From positions 310,001-374,000 of the forward strand of contig JAXHLR010000005.1 of the NCBI GenBank assembly GCA_034521975.1: 64,000 nucleotides of DNA. Reading direction: 5' to 3'. Below are positions 50,982 to 59,926 of the stretch, piece by piece. The DNA comes from Acidimicrobiales bacterium. GTDB taxonomy: Bacteria > Actinomycetota > Acidimicrobiia > Acidimicrobiales > SKKL01. How positions within the stretch are numbered: position 1 is the first letter of the stretch; the number at the start of each line of letters is the position of its first letter. The position numbers and the translations under genes were made by a program. Below the pieces are notes generated by a model. That model was given only the letters and a program-made list of their open reading frames with translations. It had not been told where the DNA came from and did no database searches.

Positions 50982-52112
50982 ATGGTCAGCCAGCGCGCCG
51001 ACGCGATGTTCGCCAATCGACTCGACCGGGTGCGGTCGGCGATGATCGACCAGGGCGTCGATGTCCTGATGCTGTCGGTGGGCGCCGACCTTCCGTGGCT
51101 CACCGGCTACCACGCCATGCCCCTCGAACGGCTCACCATGCTGGTGGTGCCCGTGGACGGCCAGCCGACCATGCTCGTTCCCCGCTTGGAGGTGCCGCGG
51201 GTGGTCGAGCGGCCCGAGGTGTTCACCGTGGTCGGCTGGGACGAGACCGACGACCCGATCGAGGCCACCGCCCGCCTGGCCGGACCCGCCCGCACCGTCG
51301 CTGTCGGCGATCAGACCTGGGCGCGGTTCCTGGTCGAGCTGTTGCCGCTGATGCCACAGGCCGCGTGGCGGCGGGCCAGCGAGGTGATCGGCCCGCTGCG
51401 GGCGGTGAAGGAGCCCGCCGAGGTCGACGCGCTGCGCCGAGCGGCCGAAGCGGTCGATCGGGTGGCCGTCGCGCTGGCGGGCGGCGACATCCCCCTCATC
51501 GGTCGCACCGAGGCCGAGATCTCCGCCGAGCTGGGGCGCCGCATCATCGACGAGGGCCACGAGCGGGTGAACTTCGCCATCGTGGCCGCGGGCGACAACG
51601 CGTCCAGCCCCCACCACCACCCCGGGTCGCGGGTCATCGGCCCGGGCGAGGGCATCCTCTGCGACTTCGGCGGCACTCTTGTCGAAGACGACGGGGTCGG
51701 CTACTGCTCCGACATCTCCCGGTGCGTGTTCACCGGCGAACCCCCGCCCCAGTTCGCCGAGCTGTACTCGGTGTTGCAGGCCGCCCAGGCCAAGGCGGTG
51801 GAGGCCGCCACGGTGGGCACCCCTGCCGGCGCGGTCGACGCCGTCGCCCGCGACCTCATCGCCGCCGGCGGGTACGACGGCTACTTCATCCACCGGCTCG
51901 GCCACGGCATCGGTGTCGAGGAGCACGAAGATCCGTACCTGGTCGACGGCAACGAGGCGCCGCTGGTGGCCGGCAACGCGTTCTCGATCGAGCCGGGGAT
52001 CTATGTACCCGAACGATGGGGTGCCCGGATCGAGGACATCGTGGTGGCCGCTCCCGATGGTCCCACGGCGTTGAACCAGGCCAGCCACGACCTCGCCGTG
52101 GTGGAGGCATGA
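50982..52112 (+). CDS. M24 family metallopeptidase (Xaa-Pro dipeptidase-like)
   Basis: 376 residues with a creatinase N-terminal domain and a pita-bread catalytic domain. Metal ligands are visible as Asp in CDFGGT, Asp in YCSDISR, His in LGHGIGVEEHED, Glu in SIEPGIY and Glu in RIEDIV. It probably cleaves Xaa-Pro dipeptides. ATG 50982 begins the N-terminal domain; the following gene starts 22 bp after the stop. Confidence 0.9.
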   Translation: MVSQRADAMFANRLDRVRSAMIDQGVDVLMLSVGADLPWLTGYHAMPLERLTMLVVPVDGQPTMLVPRLEVPRVVERPEVFTVVGWDETDDPIEATARLAGPARTVAVGDQTWARFLVELLPLMPQAAWRRASEVIGPLRAVKEPAEVDALRRAAEAVDRVAVALAGGDIPLIGRTEAEISAELGRRIIDEGHERVNFAIVAAGDNASSPHHHPGSRVIGPGEGILCDFGGTLVEDDGVGYCSDISRCVFTGEPPPQFAELYSVLQAAQAKAVEAATVGTPAGAVDAVARDLIAAGGYDGYFIHRLGHGIGVEEHEDPYLVDGNEAPLVAGNAFSIEPGIYVPERWGARIEDIVVAAPDGPTALNQASHDLAVVEA

Positions 52113-52134
52113 CGCCTCGGGTGGTGCGGGCGCG

Positions 52135-52992
52135 GTGATCGCACTCGACGCGGCCACCGTCTTGTTGCAGTGGGCGGTGGGGGGCCTCTTCTTCCTCTGG
52201 ATCACCACCCGCCGCCGCGAGGTGGGCATCGGGTACGGCTGGTTGATGCGGAGCACCTATGGGCTGATGGCCCTCGCCGCGCTGGGCATCGGTGTGCGCT
52301 TCGGCGGTGACGCCCCCGTGCGGGACATCTCGTCGGCCCTTGTCGTTCTGGCGACCGGCGTCGCGCTGGTGGTGTCGGTGCAGCGCCGCACGGCCGGGGT
52401 ATCGGGTCAGCGTCAGCTCGCCGAGCAGCGATCGGCACGGGTCGCGACCATGACCGGCATCGAACGGGCCGAAGCCGACAAGGACGCGGAGGCACCCGAG
52501 TTCCCGCCGATGCTCGACCTCGTCGCGCCTGCCATCGGCCTGGTCGGCCTGGTCGCCGGTGGCGTTGCTGCCGGCGAACCGGTCGCCCTGTCGATCGCTC
52601 GGATCGTCGCGGGGGCGGCCTTCCTCGGCGCGGTGTCCGACGCCATGCTTCTCGGCCACTGGTACCTGGTGCAGCCGGGGTTGGCTCGCGGCCCGCTGCT
52701 CGAGCTGGTCTGGTGGACCGCGGGGATCTGGCCGGTGCACCTGGTGGCCTTCCTCTGGCCCACCGGCATGATGTCGGCCGTCGCCGGCGACATCGACGAC
52801 GGCTACAACGGGTTGCTGTCGTGGTTCTGGGTGGCGTGCGCGGCGACCACCATCGGTTTGGTGTTGGTGACCAGGGCGGCGCTGCGCGAGCGGCAGTACT
52901 CGGCGGTCATGGCCGCCACCGGCCTGCTGTACCTCGCGATCTTGACCGCCTTCGGCCAGGATCTGGTGGCCCGGGCGATCCTCGCGCCCTGA
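52135..52992 (+). CDS. polytopic membrane protein of unknown function
   Basis: 285 residues with about eight hydrophobic helices and a charged central loop (residues about 90-125, RTAGVSGQRQLAEQRSARVATMTGIERAEADKD). No family motif recognised. GTG 52135 start, downstream of and probably co-transcribed with the M24 peptidase. Confidence 0.78.
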   Translation: MIALDAATVLLQWAVGGLFFLWITTRRREVGIGYGWLMRSTYGLMALAALGIGVRFGGDAPVRDISSALVVLATGVALVVSVQRRTAGVSGQRQLAEQRSARVATMTGIERAEADKDAEAPEFPPMLDLVAPAIGLVGLVAGGVAAGEPVALSIARIVAGAAFLGAVSDAMLLGHWYLVQPGLARGPLLELVWWTAGIWPVHLVAFLWPTGMMSAVAGDIDDGYNGLLSWFWVACAATTIGLVLVTRAALRERQYSAVMAATGLLYLAILTAFGQDLVARAILAP

Positions 52993-53062
52993 TCGGCACG
53001 CGACGGCTCGAAGCGGCGTAGGCTGCGGCGAGGTCCCGTCGATGTGGCAGGAGGAAGCCAGC

Positions 53063-53479
53063 ATGCATCAGATGGTCGTCGGGTTCGCCGACGTCGACAC
53101 GGCTCGCCAAGTGGTTCGCGAGGCGGCCGAGCTCGCAGCCCAGACGGGTGCATCGATGCACATCGTCACCGCCATCGACGAAGACGCCACAACCGTGGTC
53201 GACATCGGAACCGATCACTGGGAGATCCGCACCCTCGACCAGGCCGAGGAGGCGGTGCGCAACTTCATGGTGACCCTGTCCGACAAGGTCGACTACACCG
53301 TCGGCGTGTTCGAGGGGAAGCCCGCCGACGTGTTGATCGCGGAGGCCGAGCGTCTCGACGCCGACCTCATCGTGGTTGGCAACGTGCGCATGCAGGGGCC
53401 GGGGCGCCTGCTCGGCAGCGTGGGCAGCGCCGTCGCCCACCATGCCCCGTGCTCGGTGCTGATCGTCAAGACGACCTGA
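53063..53479 (+). CDS. universal stress protein (UspA family)
   Basis: 138 residues. The alpha/beta fold ends in DLIVVGNVRMQGPGRLLGSVGSAVAHHAPCSVLIVK, with the G-x2-G...G-S pattern of ATP-binding Usps slightly altered. ATG 53063 is chosen because CAGGAGG lies 6-12 bases before it; the in-frame ATG 53042 would place that site inside the gene. Confidence 0.88.
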   Translation: MHQMVVGFADVDTARQVVREAAELAAQTGASMHIVTAIDEDATTVVDIGTDHWEIRTLDQAEEAVRNFMVTLSDKVDYTVGVFEGKPADVLIAEAERLDADLIVVGNVRMQGPGRLLGSVGSAVAHHAPCSVLIVKTT

Positions 53480-53520
53480 ATCACCCGAGGTCTCATCGCT
53501 CCATCCGCTCATGGCACGGG

Positions 53521-53549
53521 CTAGAGTCAGAATACAGTTTTGATTCTAG
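53521..53549 (+). promoter_or_regulatory. TetR-type operator A
   Basis: CTAGAGTCA and TGATTCTAG form an imperfect inverted repeat (8 of 9) just before the AGGAGG of the VOC gene; inside it, AGAAT at 53529 faces ATTCT at 53543. Related palindromes precede other genes of the cluster (55936, 59741, 63769). Confidence 0.5.
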
Positions 53550-53559
53550 GAGGTGGGAA

Positions 53560-54372
53560 GTGGTTGAGCGACCCCTCTTCGATCACGTGGCGATCGTGGT
53601 CGATAGCTGGAGAGACGGGTTCTCCATGCTGGTCGACCGTCTCGGCGGTCGCTGGTGTCGGGGAGGGGCCGCAGGTGATTTCGCGCCCTGCCAGTTCGCC
53701 TTCGTCGATGACATGAAGGTGGAGCTGCTCCAGCCGGGAGAGGTCGAGGGGTTCGTCGAGCGGTTCCTGGAACGGCAGGGTCCTGGTGCCCACCACCTCA
53801 CCTGGCACGTTCCCGATCTGGACGACTTCATCGCGGGTTGCGACCTCCTCGGACTCGAGGTCATGCCGGACCATCTCGACCTTCCTGGGCGAAGGGAGGC
53901 GTTCGTTCATCCCAAGGTGAGCGGCTTCGGAACCCTTGTGCAGGCGATCGAGAGCGACGAACGCTACGACGAGGCCCAGTCCCATCCGCCCGACATCCCA
54001 CTGCCCACCGGCGAGCCCATGGAACTGGTCTGGGTCGCGTTGGCGGTGCCCGACCTGGACCTCGCCACCGCGTTCTTCGGACGCACGGTCTCAGGCACCC
54101 GCCTGGCGTCCGGACGTGGCTGGTCCATCATGACCTGGGAGCGCGGTCGACGGCTGCTCTTCCTCGACATGGGTGTCCGACATCTCGAGGGGCCGGGTGT
54201 CGACCACCTCTGCTTCGCTCCCTCGGGTGGTGCCATCCCGGAGGTGGACCAGCTCCTGGGGGTGGTCGATGACCTGTCGATCGAGCGCACCGGTGTCCGG
54301 TACGTGGTGCTCGACGGCAGCGAAGCCGATGCGGCGATGCGGGTTCGTCCCCAACCGGAGAGCCGAGGATGA
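53560..54372 (+). CDS. VOC/glyoxalase-fold protein, two modules
   Basis: 270 residues. The first module begins FDHVAIVVDSWRDGFSMLVDRLGG and contains HHLTWHVPDLDDFI, like methylmalonyl-CoA epimerase-type proteins; the second begins LVWVALAVPDLDLATAFFGRTVSG and has VDHLCFAPSGG. Metal ligands look partly preserved. It probably isomerises or cleaves a CoA-linked intermediate. GTG 53560 follows AGGAGG with 6 bp spacing, and its TGA overlaps the ATG of the SDR gene. Confidence 0.82.
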   Translation: MVERPLFDHVAIVVDSWRDGFSMLVDRLGGRWCRGGAAGDFAPCQFAFVDDMKVELLQPGEVEGFVERFLERQGPGAHHLTWHVPDLDDFIAGCDLLGLEVMPDHLDLPGRREAFVHPKVSGFGTLVQAIESDERYDEAQSHPPDIPLPTGEPMELVWVALAVPDLDLATAFFGRTVSGTRLASGRGWSIMTWERGRRLLFLDMGVRHLEGPGVDHLCFAPSGGAIPEVDQLLGVVDDLSIERTGVRYVVLDGSEADAAMRVRPQPESRG

Positions 54373-55190
54373 GAACCGAGCACCACCCTTCGCAAGGGGA
54401 GTCCCCCGTCGACCGGGGAGTTGCTGTGGTGACCGGTGCCAGCCGCGGCATCGGTGCCGCCATCGCGCTCGAGCTAGCTGATGCCGGGTTCAGTGTTGCC
54501 GCGGTTGCCAGGACCGCAGAGTCGACCGAGCGCGCAGATGGTTCCCTCGCCGAGACGGTGGCATCCATACGGGCCCTCGGTGGGCAGGCCGAAGTAGTGG
54601 TCGCGGACCTCGCTGCACCCGACCAACGGGCCGGTCTGATCGATCGCATCGAGGCATCGATGGGGCCGGTGGAGGCGCTGGTCAACAACGCCGCCGTCGC
54701 CTACTACGAGCCGGTGAGCGATCTGTTTCCCAAGCGGTTGAACCTGCTTCTCGAGCTCAACGTGGCGGCGCCCTTCGAGCTGCTCAGCCAAGCCGTCCGG
54801 CTCATGCGGGAGCGCGGCCGTGGATGGATCGTCAACGTCTCGTCAGTCACCGCCAAGGTGCCCGACACCGGTGATGGGCCTTCCTCCCTGCCGCTCACTG
54901 CCTATGGTCTCACCAAGGCGGCGCTCGACCGACTCACGACCGGTGCGGCTACAGAACTGCGGGGCGAAGGCATCGTGGTCAACTCGCTCTCGCCTGTCGC
55001 TGGTGTCGCCACTCCAGGTGCAGTGGCCCGGGGAGTGATCGATCCCGGTTCGCCCGGTGCCGAGCCGCCTGATCTCATGGCCAGGGCCACGCGCCTGCTG
55101 GTGACGTGCGAGCCCGAGCTGACCGGTCAGGTGCTCTTCACCGCGCCGTTCCTCGCTCAGCGGGACGGCTCGGTGCGCGGTGGCGCTTGA
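54369..55190 (+). CDS. SDR oxidoreductase
   Basis: 273 residues, classical SDR. Nucleotide motif VTGASRGIGAAIALELADAGF, NNAAV box, catalytic Ser in NVSSVTA and Tyr-Lys in AYGLTKAA. The strand-2 end reads AVARTAES, favouring NADP. Coupled by ATGA overlap to the VOC gene, it is the second gene of the catabolic cluster. Its 3' end overlaps a decayed MFS gene on the other strand. Confidence 0.88.
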   Translation: MRTEHHPSQGESPVDRGVAVVTGASRGIGAAIALELADAGFSVAAVARTAESTERADGSLAETVASIRALGGQAEVVVADLAAPDQRAGLIDRIEASMGPVEALVNNAAVAYYEPVSDLFPKRLNLLLELNVAAPFELLSQAVRLMRERGRGWIVNVSSVTAKVPDTGDGPSSLPLTAYGLTKAALDRLTTGAATELRGEGIVVNSLSPVAGVATPGAVARGVIDPGSPGAEPPDLMARATRLLVTCEPELTGQVLFTAPFLAQRDGSVRGGA

Positions 55191-55924
55191 CGGGCCCGCC
55201 ACCAGCCTGTCGCTCCGATCTCGGCAGCGCTCACCGCACTTCGCGCCGAAACAGTCCGGTGGCCCATCGCGAAGCCGCACATCGTCACGACGATCACCGT
55301 GCCCATCCCGAGCATGGTGGCGGGAAGGCCGATGGCATCGGCGAGCATTCCAATGGACAGTGCTGCGAGGCCGAAGCCGCTGTAGCCGAGCATCACGGTG
55401 GCCCTAGCCTGAGCGTTCCCTGGCGCGCACGGTGGCGAGACCGGCGGCGACCTTCGCTCAGTGCAGATGGCGTCATCCCGCTGGTTCGGGAACGAGGGCG
55501 GGGGAGGCGCAGCGTCAGCGCGATGCTGACCGCGCAGAGGGCCGCGCCGGCCAGCAACACGGCACCGGCACCGAACCGGGCCACGCTGATGAGCACGCCT
55601 GCGGCTGCTGGGCCGGCGATGCGGGTGCTCTCCATGCTCATCCGTCCGAGGACGATGGCGTTGTTGAGCGACTCCTTGTCGACGAGGTCGGCGGTCAGGG
55701 CCATGCGGGCCGGTCCGTAGGCGAAGGCTGCCGCCTGGATGCTGCTGGCGACCACCAGCATCCAGTAGGCGATCCACCCGAGCACGATCGCCGCGCCGAT
55801 CCATGCAGAAGTGGTGAGGAGAGCGAACGTGCACCAGGACAGGATCGCTCGCTTGGAGTAGCGGTCCGCGATCACAACCGCCCCAAGGGGAGGTGAGCAA
55901 CATGGCGAGCCCGAAGCCGACCAT
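55157..55924 (-). pseudogene. decayed MFS transporter (EntS-like)
   Basis: From ATG 55924, MVGFGLAMLLTSP is typical MFS, but the following GAVVIADRYSKRAILSW lies in another frame; the shift is in a CCCC run near 55890. That frame continues through several helices to about 55440, then the sequence jumps, in the first frame again, to ATVMLGYSGFGLAALSIGMLADAIGLPATM, a late MFS segment. The first helix and a central block are missing. At least two frame breaks and deletions make it non-functional. Confidence 0.8.
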
Positions 55925-55930
55925 GACATT

Positions 55931-55959
55931 GAAGTAGAATCGTATTCTGACTATACTTC
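55931..55959 (+). promoter_or_regulatory. TetR-type operator B
   Basis: AGAAT-CGT-ATTCT (55936-55948) is a perfect inverted repeat with 5-bp arms, nested in GAAGTA (55931) and TACTTC (55954). It lies about 110 bp upstream of the acyl-CoA dehydrogenase start and abuts the decayed MFS start on the other side. Confidence 0.6.
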
Positions 55960-56061
55960 TCTCGAGGAAGGGCGCACGACTCCCTCATCGGGGGGCGCAG
56001 CTCGCCAGCAATATGCCCAACTGTCGATCGAACCAGCGACGCAGGTCGCTTGGGGGGTGTC

Positions 56062-57303
56062 ATGGACTTCAACGAGAATCCCGAGGAGGCCCGCTTTCGG
56101 GCCGAGGTGCGTGCCTGGCTCGAAGCGAACGCTCCAGAGCCGGAAGCTGAGGGATCGCTTACAGGAGGCTTGAGTGACGCCTTCTCCGACGACGAGGCCG
56201 AGCACGTCAAGCGGGCCAAGGATTGGCAGCGCACTCTGTACGACGCGGGTTGGGCGGGAATCACTTGGCCCAAGGAGTTCGGCGGCCGTGGGGGAAACCC
56301 GATCGAGGCCGCGATCTTTGCCGAGGAGGAGGCCAAGGTCGCTGCGCCTGCTGGCATCTTCGCCGTGGGGATCGGCATGGCTGGCCCGACCTTGATCTCC
56401 CACGGCACCGAGGCACAGAAGCAGCGATTCCTCGATCCCATGTTGCGCGGTGATGAGGTGTGGTGCCAGCTCTTCTCTGAACCGGGTGCCGGCTCGGACC
56501 TGGCGGGGCTCGCGACCCGTGCCGAGCGCGACGGAGACGAGTTCGTCGTGAACGGACAGAAGGTGTGGACCTCCGGGGCCCACTACAGCGACTGGGGCAT
56601 CCTTCTCGCTCGCACCAATCCCGATGCTCCGAAGCATCGAGGCATCACCTACTTCGTCGTGGACATGAGCACCCCCGGCATCGAGGTGCGGCCCCTGCGT
56701 CAGATCACTGGAGCCGCGCACTTCAACGAGGTGTTCCTCACCGACGTGCGGGTTCCTGCTGGCCAGGTCATCGGCGAGGTCGACGACGGATGGCGCGTCA
56801 CCATGACCACCCTGACCAACGAACGATCCCTGATCGGTGGAGGCGGTGGGGGCAATGATCTGTTCGCCGACCTCCACTCGACCGCCCAGCGGCGGGGGCG
56901 CACCAACGACCGTCTCGTGCGGCAGGAGCTCGCGCGGGCTTACACCCACCTGCGGATCATGTCCTACCTGGGGATGCGGGCTCGCACCGCGCTCAGCCAG
57001 GGTCTGCCCCCGGGTCCCGAGACCTCGGTCATGAAACTTGCCTACTCGGTCAACTCCGCCCGCTACGCCAATCTCGCCATGGCGATCCAGCAGAGCTGGG
57101 GCATGCTCGCGGAGGGCGATCAGGATGTCCAGCGCTGGCACGACTACTTCCTGGGTCACTGGGCCAGCCGCATCGGCGGTGGTACCGACCAGGTGCAACG
57201 GAACGTGATTGGTGAGCGCGTGCTCGGGCTCCCTGGTGACATCCGCGTCGACAAGGACCGGCCATTCCGTGAAGTCGCCAGATCGGCGAGCGGTACTCGC
57301 TGA
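56062..57303 (+). CDS. acyl-CoA dehydrogenase
   Basis: 413 residues, FadE-type. FAD/substrate region QLFSEPGAGSDLAGLATRAERDGDEFVVNGQKVWTSGA, EVFLTDVRVPAGQVIGEVDDGW and the C-terminal ASRIGGGTDQVQRNVIGERVLGLPGD are all characteristic. It introduces a double bond into an acyl-CoA. ATG 56062 follows a GGGGGGTG site. The thiolase-like gene follows 31 bp later. Operator B lies upstream. Confidence 0.92.
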   Translation: MDFNENPEEARFRAEVRAWLEANAPEPEAEGSLTGGLSDAFSDDEAEHVKRAKDWQRTLYDAGWAGITWPKEFGGRGGNPIEAAIFAEEEAKVAAPAGIFAVGIGMAGPTLISHGTEAQKQRFLDPMLRGDEVWCQLFSEPGAGSDLAGLATRAERDGDEFVVNGQKVWTSGAHYSDWGILLARTNPDAPKHRGITYFVVDMSTPGIEVRPLRQITGAAHFNEVFLTDVRVPAGQVIGEVDDGWRVTMTTLTNERSLIGGGGGGNDLFADLHSTAQRRGRTNDRLVRQELARAYTHLRIMSYLGMRARTALSQGLPPGPETSVMKLAYSVNSARYANLAMAIQQSWGMLAEGDQDVQRWHDYFLGHWASRIGGGTDQVQRNVIGERVLGLPGDIRVDKDRPFREVARSASGTR

Positions 57304-57334
57304 CAGCGGGCGACCGATCACAGATGGAGGGACC

Positions 57335-58873
57335 ATGACCGAACATTCGCGCCGGCCGGTGTTGGTGGGTGCTTCCCAGTGGCTCGACCGCGACCCGGAT
57401 CCCGAGCTGGCCCCTGCTCCGATCGATGTGCTCGAGCAGGTGGTGCGCGACGCCGCGAACGATGCCGGTCTCGCGGCGCTCGCGGCCGTCGACACCCTAG
57501 GACTCATCCCCCCGGCGGGGTGGGAGGCGCAGAACGCGCCAGGAGCCCTCGCCGCACGGCTGGGGATGGCTCCCTCCGAGTTGGTCGACACCGGCAACGG
57601 GGGGGAGGTCGGCGTGCGGGCCATCAACTGGATGGCCCAGCGGATCGTCAACGGTGAGTCCGACGTGGCGGTGCTCTGCGGGGCCAACAACATGCGGACC
57701 CTCGAGCTGGCCGCCCGCCGGGGGCTCACGATCGACTGGACCCACGACACCGAGGGCAGTCCGCACCTCTTCTCGCCACCGCGCTCCGACGCGGCGACCC
57801 AGATGGAGGCGATGTCGGGGATCAGGACCTCGGAGGCATCGATCGGCCTGTCCTTGCCGCCCCAGATGTACCCACTCTTCGAGAACGCGCTGGCGCATCA
57901 CTTCGGGCGAGGCATCGACGAGCACATGAAGCTGGTGGGCGAGCTCTTCTCCCGTTTCACCCGCGTTGCTGCCGCCAATCCCTACGCCTGGTTTCCCATC
58001 GAGCGCAGCCCCGAGGAGCTGATCACCCCGAAGCCGTCGAACCGGATGGTGTCGTTCCCCTACACCAAGTACCTCAACGCCATTCTCAACACCGATCAGG
58101 CCGCGGCCCTGGTGATGGTCTCGGTCGAACGGGCCCGGGCCCTCGGGATCCCCGAGGAACGGTGGGTCCACTGGTGGGGCGGCAATCACGCCCAGGAAGA
58201 GGCCTACTACGTCAGCACTCGTCCCGACTTCTCGGCGTGCCCGTCGATGCTCGACAGCCACGCTGGTGCCCTCGCCAACGCAGAGGTCGACCTCGATGAG
58301 ATCGACCTCTTCGACTTCTACTCGTGCTTCCCTTCGGCGGTCGAGATGGCCTGTCGCATGCTCGATCTGGAACTGGATGATCCGCGCAACTTCACCATCA
58401 CTGGTGGGCTTCCCTATGCCGGTGGGCCAGGATCGGCCTACCCGCTGCACTCGCTGGCCACCATGCACCAGCGCCTGCGGGAGCGCCCTGACGCAAAGGC
58501 CCTCATCACCGGCAACGGGTTCTACCTGACCAAGCACGCGGCGAGCGTGTGGTCCGGCCTGCCATTCGAGGGTGGCCAACCGTCGAGCACGCGTTCGGGT
58601 CGCTTCGCACGCGGGTTCGAGCGGGCGCCGATGGAGCCGGTGACCCGCTCCGGCACGGGTGTGGTCGAGACGTTCACTGTGGTACACGCTCGTGATGGTG
58701 GGCCCGAGCGGGCCATCGCGCTCGGGCGCTTCGAGAATGATCGGAGCCGGTTCGTGGCGATCGGACCCGACGATGCCAGTCTCATGCGGTCGTTCGAGGA
58801 CGATGGCCTCATCGGTCGTCGGGTTGCGCTGGAGGCTGGTGAAGGGCTGTGCCGCTTCTCTCCCCTGGATTGA
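57335..58873 (+). CDS. thiolase-like protein (SCP-x/acetyl-CoA acetyltransferase group)
   Basis: 512 residues. The thiolase superfamily is seen in AINWMAQRIVNGESDVAVLCGANNM, DFYSCFPSAVEMACRMLDL and GNGFYLTKHAASVW, with the late His preserved. At the position of the first nucleophile the sequence is DTGNGGEVGV, without cysteine, as in several actinobacterial thiolase-like proteins, so cleavage chemistry may differ. An OB-like C-terminal domain follows. ATG 57335 has a GGAGGG site. It acts downstream of the acyl-CoA dehydrogenase by position. Confidence 0.83.
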   Translation: MTEHSRRPVLVGASQWLDRDPDPELAPAPIDVLEQVVRDAANDAGLAALAAVDTLGLIPPAGWEAQNAPGALAARLGMAPSELVDTGNGGEVGVRAINWMAQRIVNGESDVAVLCGANNMRTLELAARRGLTIDWTHDTEGSPHLFSPPRSDAATQMEAMSGIRTSEASIGLSLPPQMYPLFENALAHHFGRGIDEHMKLVGELFSRFTRVAAANPYAWFPIERSPEELITPKPSNRMVSFPYTKYLNAILNTDQAAALVMVSVERARALGIPEERWVHWWGGNHAQEEAYYVSTRPDFSACPSMLDSHAGALANAEVDLDEIDLFDFYSCFPSAVEMACRMLDLELDDPRNFTITGGLPYAGGPGSAYPLHSLATMHQRLRERPDAKALITGNGFYLTKHAASVWSGLPFEGGQPSSTRSGRFARGFERAPMEPVTRSGTGVVETFTVVHARDGGPERAIALGRFENDRSRFVAIGPDDASLMRSFEDDGLIGRRVALEAGEGLCRFSPLD

Positions 58874-58966
58874 AGGATCCGCCGAAGTAGCGGCCAGCTC
58901 AACTAAGTTTGGAACCGCCGCAGGATCGGGTACGAGTTCGGATCTGTCGGAAGGTGGAGAAGCAGC

Positions 58967-59614
58967 GTGCGCAATGACCTGGAAGTGGTGGATGGCCGAG
59001 CCGAGAACCCACCGCCTGATCCCGACAACCTGATCCCCAGTCAGCAGGCCCGTCGGCGCCGGATCGTCCAGGCGGCGCTCCACCTCCTCGAGGAGCGGCC
59101 CTACGAGAAGATCCAGATGCGCGATGTCGCCGACGAGGCGTCGGTGGCGCTCGGTACCGTCTATCGGTATTTCGCCTCCAAGGAGCACCTGTTCGCGGCG
59201 GTCCTGGTCGACTGGAGCGGCCAGCTCGGCGATCGGGTGAAGCGGCGGCCCTTGAGAGGTTCGAACCCAAAAGAGCGGCTGAGCGACATGATGAACCGTG
59301 TGCTGAGCTCGTTCGAGCGTTGGCCCCAGTTCTTCGGTGTGGTGATGCAGCTCCAGACGACCTCCGACATCTATGCTCAGATGGTCTACGCGGAGTTCGC
59401 CAAGCGCACCACCGGTACGTTCAGGGAGGCGCTCGAGGGACTTCATCCCGACGATGTCACTGCCGTGACGGAGGTCATCAACGCGGTGCTCGATGAGGTT
59501 GGACGCTTCTGGACCCTCGGCCAGCTGTCGATGACCGGGGCCCGAGAGCGGATGCAGCGGGCGATCGATCTGGTCCTCGGCCCGCCACCTCGGATGGTGC
59601 ACGCACCAGACTGA
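58967..59614 (+). CDS. TetR-family regulator (KstR-like)
   Basis: 215 residues. N-terminal HTH: RRRIVQAALHLLEERPYEKIQMRDVADEASVALGTVYRYFASKEHLFAAVL, typical TetR with the conserved TVYRYF recognition helix. The C-terminal ligand domain resembles lipid/acyl-CoA-sensing KstR-type repressors. It lies inside the catabolic cluster, whose upstream regions carry AGAATC-N-GATTCT-like palindromes, the obvious candidate operators. GTG 58967 start. Confidence 0.9.
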   Translation: MRNDLEVVDGRAENPPPDPDNLIPSQQARRRRIVQAALHLLEERPYEKIQMRDVADEASVALGTVYRYFASKEHLFAAVLVDWSGQLGDRVKRRPLRGSNPKERLSDMMNRVLSSFERWPQFFGVVMQLQTTSDIYAQMVYAEFAKRTTGTFREALEGLHPDDVTAVTEVINAVLDEVGRFWTLGQLSMTGARERMQRAIDLVLGPPPRMVHAPD

Positions 59615-59926
59615 CCTCGGGTTCGCCGGGTTGCGGCCACGAGCTGAGCAAGTGTCTGAGACCTGGTGGCCTCGGCGCGCCAGTACAGAGCTCGGTTTCC
59701 GTATCGGAAGTCGGCTCGTCACTTTTGCTTGACCAGAACTAGAATCCGATGTAAGTTTTTGGAATCGGCTCTGGGCTTCGGGGCGAGGAGCCCCATTCCT
59801 CGGATGGGCAAGGGTCCAGGAGTCGAGGTGGATGCTCGCGCCGGGCCAGTTCGTGAACTTCGACGGATCGTTCGGCTCCAGTGCCGAGATCTGACAACCC
59901 AAGTGACATCAAGGAGGAATCACCGC
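59615..59926 (+). promoter_or_regulatory. upstream region with degenerate operator C
   Basis: No gene in this 312-bp gap. CTAGAATCCGATGTAAG (59739-59755) matches operator D (AGAATCAGATTCTAG) at 11 of 15 positions, within an AT-rich patch (59720-59765). The ribosome site AAGGAGGA for the amidohydrolase gene ends the region. Confidence 0.45.
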
